From positions 434,001 to 498,000 of the forward strand of contig JAILWO010000002.1 in the NCBI GenBank assembly GCA_025698895.1: a stretch of DNA of 64,000 nt, in the 5' to 3' direction. The position numbers were made by a program, and so were the translations under genes. Source of the stretch: Rhizobiaceae bacterium. GTDB lineage: Bacteria; Pseudomonadota; Alphaproteobacteria; Rhizobiales; Rhizobiaceae. How positions within the stretch are numbered: position 1 is the stretch's first letter; each line of letters begins with the position of its first letter. This document shows positions 59,844-64,000 of the stretch, one piece after another. Under the pieces are notes generated by a model that had not been told where the DNA came from, made no database searches, and saw nothing but the letters and a program-made list of their open reading frames with translations.

Positions 59844-61367
59844 GTGCAGCAAAGCGTGCGGTATCTCCTTCATTGCCTAATCGCCTTGTCGGCGCTCGTC
59901 CTGCTGTCCGCGACCTCGGCGAGCGCCGAGGAGCGCCGGCTCGCGCTCGTGGTCGGCAACACGGACTATGCCCATCTCGCGCCCCTGGCGAACGCCGAGC
60001 GTGACGCGGCCGAAATCGGCGCGGTGCTGGAATCCCTTGGATATGAGGTGACGGTTGCGACCAATGTCGACAGAAACGGCTTTCAGGTCGCGGCCCGTGA
60101 ATTTCTCGGCAAGCTGGAGGACGCAGACGCCGCGCTGTTCTACTACGCGGGTCACGGTATCCAGATCGAGAATGAGAACTATCTGTTGCCGCTCGACGCC
60201 GAGCTTTCCTCGCTGAGCGACGTCTCCTTCGATGCGGTTCCGCTGAAGGACATCATCGGAATGATGGAGCGCAATGCGAAAACAACGATCGTGCTGCTGG
60301 ATTCGTGCCGCGACAATCCGCTTCGGGCATCCTTTCCGCGCAGCCAGACCCGCGCCGTGGCGCTGCAGCGGGGCCTTGCGCCTGAGTTCGGCTCCGCAGG
60401 GACCTTCATCGCGTTTTCGGCGCAGCCGGGCGCCGTCTCCTATGACGGGGACGGCTCCAACAGCCCCTTCGCGACGGCGCTTCTCGACCATATGAAGCAG
60501 CCGGGTCTCGATATCCGCCTGATGATGGCGGATGTTCGCCAGCAGGTTATCGAGGCGACCGACGGCAAGCAGATACCGTGGGAAAACAGCGCCCTGTCGG
60601 GCCGCTTCAGCATCAACCCGGGCGGGAACGGAACCGCCAACGACGACGGCGCGACGGCGGATTCCGGATCTCCGGACGTGGCCCAGCTGGCCGACGAGGC
60701 GATATCACGCCGGCTGATCATTCTCGATGGCAATGAGACAGACGAGCCCGAGAACGCCGCCCCCCAACCGCTCGCGTCGCCGGCCCCGCAGGCACGCGAC
60801 GAAGAGCAGCGCGCCTCCCTGGACGACACCCGGAATCGCGATGCGGTCGCCGCCCTGTCGAATGACAGCGAAACAAAGGACGTCATCGGGAATGTCGATG
60901 CCGAGCCCGACCGCGAGACGCTGAGCGACAAGGAACTGGCGCGTGGACTGCAACGCGAACTGGTTCGGGTGGGATGCATGCGTGGGTCGGTTGACGGGAT
61001 ATGGGGGCCGTTGAGCCGCTCCTCCCTCGAACGCTATGCCAAGGCCGAGGAACTGACGCTGACATCGCTCGACCCGAATATCGGGCTGCTCGACAGGCTG
61101 CGCGGCCAGAAGGGACGCATCTGCCCGCTGGTGTGCCGCGCGACCGAGGTCGTCAGCGGCGACCGCTGCGTGAGAAAGACCTGCCCCAGCGGGCAGACGC
61201 TTCAGTCGAACGGCTCCTGCGTGACTGTTCGCCGCCAGGCCCCGGTGGTGCGCAGGCAGGCGCCGGCGCCCCAGCCGCAGCGCGCCGCCGAACCCGCGCG
61301 ACCGAAGGTGCCGGACTTCATGGATCGGTGCAACGATCCCCGCAAGAATATCGCCATCAACTGCTAA
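59844..61367 (+). CDS. Secreted caspase-like (peptidase C14) protein
   Basis: A 507-residue exported protein. A signal peptide (about 1-29, ending in ATSASA) is followed by a caspase fold: RRLALVVGNTDYAHLAPL, catalytic His104 in FYYAGHGIQ and catalytic Cys155 in VLLDSCRDNP, then FSAQPGAVSYDGDG. A polar linker (about 260-365) leads to a peptidoglycan-binding-like helical part (LARGLQRELVRVGCMRGSVD, IWGPLSRSSLERYA) and a Cys-rich tail with CPSGQTLQSNGSC. Family members in alphaproteobacteria are periplasmic; substrates are mostly unknown. GTG 59844 is the start. Confidence 0.9.
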   Translation: MQQSVRYLLHCLIALSALVLLSATSASAEERRLALVVGNTDYAHLAPLANAERDAAEIGAVLESLGYEVTVATNVDRNGFQVAAREFLGKLEDADAALFYYAGHGIQIENENYLLPLDAELSSLSDVSFDAVPLKDIIGMMERNAKTTIVLLDSCRDNPLRASFPRSQTRAVALQRGLAPEFGSAGTFIAFSAQPGAVSYDGDGSNSPFATALLDHMKQPGLDIRLMMADVRQQVIEATDGKQIPWENSALSGRFSINPGGNGTANDDGATADSGSPDVAQLADEAISRRLIILDGNETDEPENAAPQPLASPAPQARDEEQRASLDDTRNRDAVAALSNDSETKDVIGNVDAEPDRETLSDKELARGLQRELVRVGCMRGSVDGIWGPLSRSSLERYAKAEELTLTSLDPNIGLLDRLRGQKGRICPLVCRATEVVSGDRCVRKTCPSGQTLQSNGSCVTVRRQAPVVRRQAPAPQPQRAAEPARPKVPDFMDRCNDPRKNIAINC

Positions 61368-61413
61368 ACCCCGGCCAATGGCTGCCCGCGTCCCGCGAAA
61401 CCGGATGCCGCGA

Positions 61414-61440
61414 CAAACCGTTGCGATTTGGGACGGTTTG
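61414..61440 (+). terminator. Hairpin after the caspase-like gene
   Basis: CAAACCGT and ACGGTTTG form an 8-bp stem with an 11-base loop, 47 bases past the stop codon. No T run follows. Confidence 0.4.
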
Positions 61441-61538
61441 CGATAGGCAATGCGAGCGCGTCGGCCGGACCGGGCGACGCGACGGCCGGTGGGGACCTGG
61501 GGCTGAAGGCCGGCGATCATCGAGCGACAGTCGAACGT

Positions 61539-63494
61539 ATGGCCGATACCCTTGCCTCAGCAATCCTGATCCGTGTTCGCCGGTGGCTTGCCGGCCGTGA
61601 CCGCAACTGGAAGAAGGCCGCGCTGATCGTCTTCGACGCGATCACGCTGATCACGCTGGTCTGGCTGGCCTTCTCGTTCCGCTTCGGCCGGCCCTTCGTC
61701 CCAAATCTGGAACAGGCCGCGCTGATGGTCCTGGCGCCGGTGATCGCCGTCCCGATCTTCGTGCGCATGGGGCTCTACCGGTCGGTGCTCAGATATCTGC
61801 CCGACCGGGCGGTGTGGACCATCGTGCAGGCCGTATCCATCGCCACCCTGGTCTGGGTGGCGATGGTCTTCCTGACCCAGATGACGGGCGCGCAGGGCAT
61901 CCCGCGCACGATCCCCGTCGTCTACTGGATACTCGGCGTCGGCACGATCGTGGGCAGCCGGTTCGGGGCGAAATGGTTGCTGCACGGCGTTCCCGTGCGC
62001 GAAAACCGCGGCGCGCGCACGCTGGTCTACGGCGCCGGCGACGGGGGCGTGCAGCTCGTCAACGCCATGCGCGCCACCGAGGATCGCATGGTGCTGGGCT
62101 TCGTCAGCGACGACGCGACGCTGCACGGGCTCGACGTGGTCGGCCTGCGCGTCTATCCCGCCGGCGAGCTCGAGCGACTGGTCGCCAATTTCGGCATAGA
62201 CGAGGTCATCATCACTCATTCCTCGCTCGGCCATGCCGAGCGGCGCGAGGTGGTGGCAAAGCTCAGCCACCTGCCCGTCAAGGTCCGCATTCTTCCGGCG
62301 ATCGCCGACCTGGCGGCCGGAAAATATCTCGTCAGCTATGTGCGCGACATCGACATCGACGACCTGCTGGGCAGGAGCCAGGTGCCCGCCGACCCGGCGC
62401 TCTTGAAGCCCACCGTGGAGGGCAGGTCGGTGCTGGTGACGGGCGCGGCCGGCTCGATCGGCTCGGCCCTGTGCCGCACGCTGGCCGACCTCAAGCCGCT
62501 CAGGCTCGTTCTCGTCGACACCAACGAGCACGGTCTCTACCAGATCGGGCGGGAGCTTGCGGCCCATGCCGGTTTCCAGCTCGTGACGCTGCTCGGTTCG
62601 GTGACCGATCGGGAACTGATGGACCGGGCGCTGAAAGCCCACGCGATCGAGACGATCTATCACTGCGCCGCCTACAAGCATGTCTCGATGGTCGAGGAGA
62701 ACGTGCTCGAAGGGGTGCGCAACAACGTGCTCGGCAGCAGGGTGCTGGCCGAGGCCGCCCATCGCAATGGCGTCGCCAATCTGGTGCTGATCTCGTCGGA
62801 CAAGGCGGTGCGCCCCTCGAGCGTGATGGGCGCTACCAAGCGCTGGTCGGAACTCATCGTGCGTTACTACGGCACGCTGGCGGCCAAGGGCGGCGTGAAG
62901 CGCAATTTCTGCTCGGTCCGCTTCGGCAACGTCATCGGCTCGAGCGGCTCGGTCGTGCCGCTCTTCAAGGAGCAGATCGACAAGGGCGGGCCGATCACCG
63001 TCACCCATAACGACATGACGCGCTACTTCATGTCGGTGCGCGAGGCGGCCGAACTGATCGTGCAGTCGGGCGCGCTGTCGCAGAGCGGCGACATCCTGCT
63101 CCTGGAGATGGGCGAGCCGATCCGCATCCGCGACCTAGCCGAGGACATGGTGACGCTGGCGGGGCTGACGGTTCGCGACGACAACAACCCCGACGGCGAC
63201 ATAGAAATCGTGGCCATCGGTCCGCGCCGCGGCGAGAAGCTGCATGAGGAGCTGTTTTACGATACGGACGGGGTGACGCCGACGGCGCATCCCAAGATCC
63301 TGCGCGCCAGGCGCGTGCCGGCATCGGCCAGCGACGTGCCGGAGATGCTGGACCATCTCGAAAAGGCCCTGGAGGCGGGCGACGAGGCGCTCGTGCGCGA
63401 CGTCCTGTTCGACTATGTGAAGCGCTCCCAGTCGGGGCGGTTCCGTCCGGTCATCGTTTCGGACGTCGAGCGGCTGAGCGGAAAGTCCGCCTGA
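61539..63494 (+). CDS. CapD/PglF-type membrane UDP-sugar 4,6-dehydratase
   Basis: A 651-residue protein with four N-terminal helices (about 25-150), a first Rossmann domain (LVYGAGDGGVQLVNAM) and a C-terminal SDR domain. The NAD loop SVLVTGAAGSIGSALCR is at about 295-311. The active site has SSDKAVRPSSVMGATKRW, where Met replaces the usual Tyr (the SMK type of the PglF/WbpM/FlaA1 group). The end shows GPRRGEKLHEELFYD. It converts UDP-GlcNAc to a 4-keto-6-deoxy sugar, the start of bacillosamine, QuiNAc or FucNAc routes; which product follows is not shown. ATG 61539 is chosen; the frame opens at 61428. Confidence 0.9.
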   Translation: MADTLASAILIRVRRWLAGRDRNWKKAALIVFDAITLITLVWLAFSFRFGRPFVPNLEQAALMVLAPVIAVPIFVRMGLYRSVLRYLPDRAVWTIVQAVSIATLVWVAMVFLTQMTGAQGIPRTIPVVYWILGVGTIVGSRFGAKWLLHGVPVRENRGARTLVYGAGDGGVQLVNAMRATEDRMVLGFVSDDATLHGLDVVGLRVYPAGELERLVANFGIDEVIITHSSLGHAERREVVAKLSHLPVKVRILPAIADLAAGKYLVSYVRDIDIDDLLGRSQVPADPALLKPTVEGRSVLVTGAAGSIGSALCRTLADLKPLRLVLVDTNEHGLYQIGRELAAHAGFQLVTLLGSVTDRELMDRALKAHAIETIYHCAAYKHVSMVEENVLEGVRNNVLGSRVLAEAAHRNGVANLVLISSDKAVRPSSVMGATKRWSELIVRYYGTLAAKGGVKRNFCSVRFGNVIGSSGSVVPLFKEQIDKGGPITVTHNDMTRYFMSVREAAELIVQSGALSQSGDILLLEMGEPIRIRDLAEDMVTLAGLTVRDDNNPDGDIEIVAIGPRRGEKLHEELFYDTDGVTPTAHPKILRARRVPASASDVPEMLDHLEKALEAGDEALVRDVLFDYVKRSQSGRFRPVIVSDVERLSGKSA

Positions 63495-63849
63495 CCGGCG
63501 AGGGCGGCGGTGGCTTGTCCGTATGGCCGGGACGGAAAGGCGGCGGCCCTATCCGCGCGTCATACCGGAATTGTCGTGGAGCGGAGCGAGGCGACACTAT
63601 CCGGGAGCCATTCCGGTCGAGCGGCAATTGTTCCGCTGCGGGCAAATGTGAGGGGCGGTGGCGAGGTCACGGCATGGGTCCCGGCGCTCCCCTCGCGACC
63701 TGCGGTCGTTCGGCAGCGGTCGGGATGACGGAGGTGGGGCGGCGGCGGCCCGAAAAGCCGATTCCACTTTGCGGCACGATGCTCTAGACCTGCGGCGACC
63801 ACAGGGAATCGCGGCCGACGCCCTTTCCCGCAGACCGGAGCGCATCGCC
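63495..63849. repeat. Intergenic region with repeat elements (copy 3)
   Basis: This 355-base stretch has no gene. GTGGCTTGTCCGT.TGGCCGGGACG at 63510-63534 repeats 36712-36741. The palindromic element with GGTCACGGCATGGGTCC and GGGATGACGG at 63658-63730 repeats 36638 and 59636. Between them are 8-bp inverted arms ACCGGAAT (63564-63571) and ATTCCGGT (63610-63617). It looks like a mosaic of REP-type elements. Confidence 0.75.
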
Positions 63850-64000
63850 GTGACCACCGCCATCCAGACCGCGCGCGAGACGATCGAGACCGAGATGGCC
63901 GGCCTCGCCGCGCTGCTCGATTCGATCGGCGACGATTTCGCGCGCGCCGTCGAGGCGGTCTATGCGTGCAAGGGACGCGTGGTGGTCACCGGCGTCGGCA
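63850..64000 (+). CDS. kdsD: KpsF/GutQ-family arabinose-5-phosphate isomerase (5' part only)
   Basis: The first 50 codons of a SIS-domain sugar isomerase run off the right edge. They read TTAIQTARETIETEMAGLAA then LLDSIGDDFARAVEAVYACK and GRVVVTGVG, the start of the phosphosugar-binding loop. In the family this enzyme makes arabinose-5-phosphate from ribulose-5-phosphate, the first step to Kdo. GTG 63850 has GGAG about ten bases upstream. It complements kdsB at 15909. GutQ-type paralogues cannot be excluded from so short a piece. Confidence 0.85.
   Translation, partial: MTTAIQTARETIETEMAGLAALLDSIGDDFARAVEAVYACKGRVVVTGVG

Overview
The window is high-GC chromosomal DNA from an alphaproteobacterium, most likely of the order Hyphomicrobiales (Rhizobiales). 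This is inferred from the codon use, the gene families (BioY, KpsF/KdsD, a DUF2793 protein, MCxxC-starting serralysins) and the rhizobial style of the intergenic repeats. No transposase, integrase, phage core gene, rRNA or CRISPR array was found. One tRNA-Gln(TTG) is present.

Layout. (a) 1-6007 holds a metallo-hydrolase cut by the window edge, bioY with a clear terminator, an O-antigen ligase/polymerase-like membrane protein, and a sensor kinase/response regulator pair. (b) 6008-15908 is an accessory block between two convergent genes, the response regulator (5363-6007) and kdsB (15909-16643). It carries five small unrelated cargo units: VOC/MarR; a KAP NTPase; RidA/TetR; SDR/AhpD-like/LysR; SoxR/MFS. 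They are separated by fossil 3' ends of the two flanking genes, two of which are chimeric kdsB::response-regulator joints. I regard this as the most unusual structure in the window. (c) 15909-28406 encodes precursors and export for a rhamnose- and mannose-containing surface polysaccharide: kdsB, rfbC-rfbD, manC, manB, and an operon rfbA-rfbB-wzm-wzt-giant glycosyltransferase. (d) 28584-36629 holds the tRNA, a small conserved protein, two RTX serralysin-type metalloproteases with a small PKD-like protein between them, and a methyltransferase. (e) 36630-39775 holds an APGQ-repeat secreted protein, a candidate 27-residue membrane peptide, a DUF2793 protein and a MazEF-type toxin-antitoxin pair. 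(f) 39911-63494 is a second polysaccharide region: a GT-A-like protein, acetyltransferase, DegT aminotransferase, a second giant three-domain glycosyltransferase, an epimerase, a sulfotransferase-like pseudoenzyme with a long coiled coil, ugd, a sulfotransferase, further glycosyltransferases, a methyltransferase, an OafA-type acyltransferase, galE, a secreted caspase-like protein and a CapD/PglF-type 4,6-dehydratase. The window ends in the start of a KpsF/KdsD-type arabinose-5-phosphate isomerase.

How the genes fit together. KdsB and KdsD supply CMP-Kdo. RfbABCD make dTDP-L-rhamnose. ManB and ManC make GDP-mannose. Ugd and GalE supply UDP-glucuronate and UDP-galactose. The CapD-like enzyme probably starts a deoxy-amino sugar route that DegT could finish. 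Glycosyltransferases assemble the chain, Wzm/Wzt export it, and sulfotransferase, acetyl-, acyl- and methyltransferases decorate it. Three proteins of this region share a short recurring W/YYL..YPD module, seven copies in all, which may be a common docking or glycan-recognition element.
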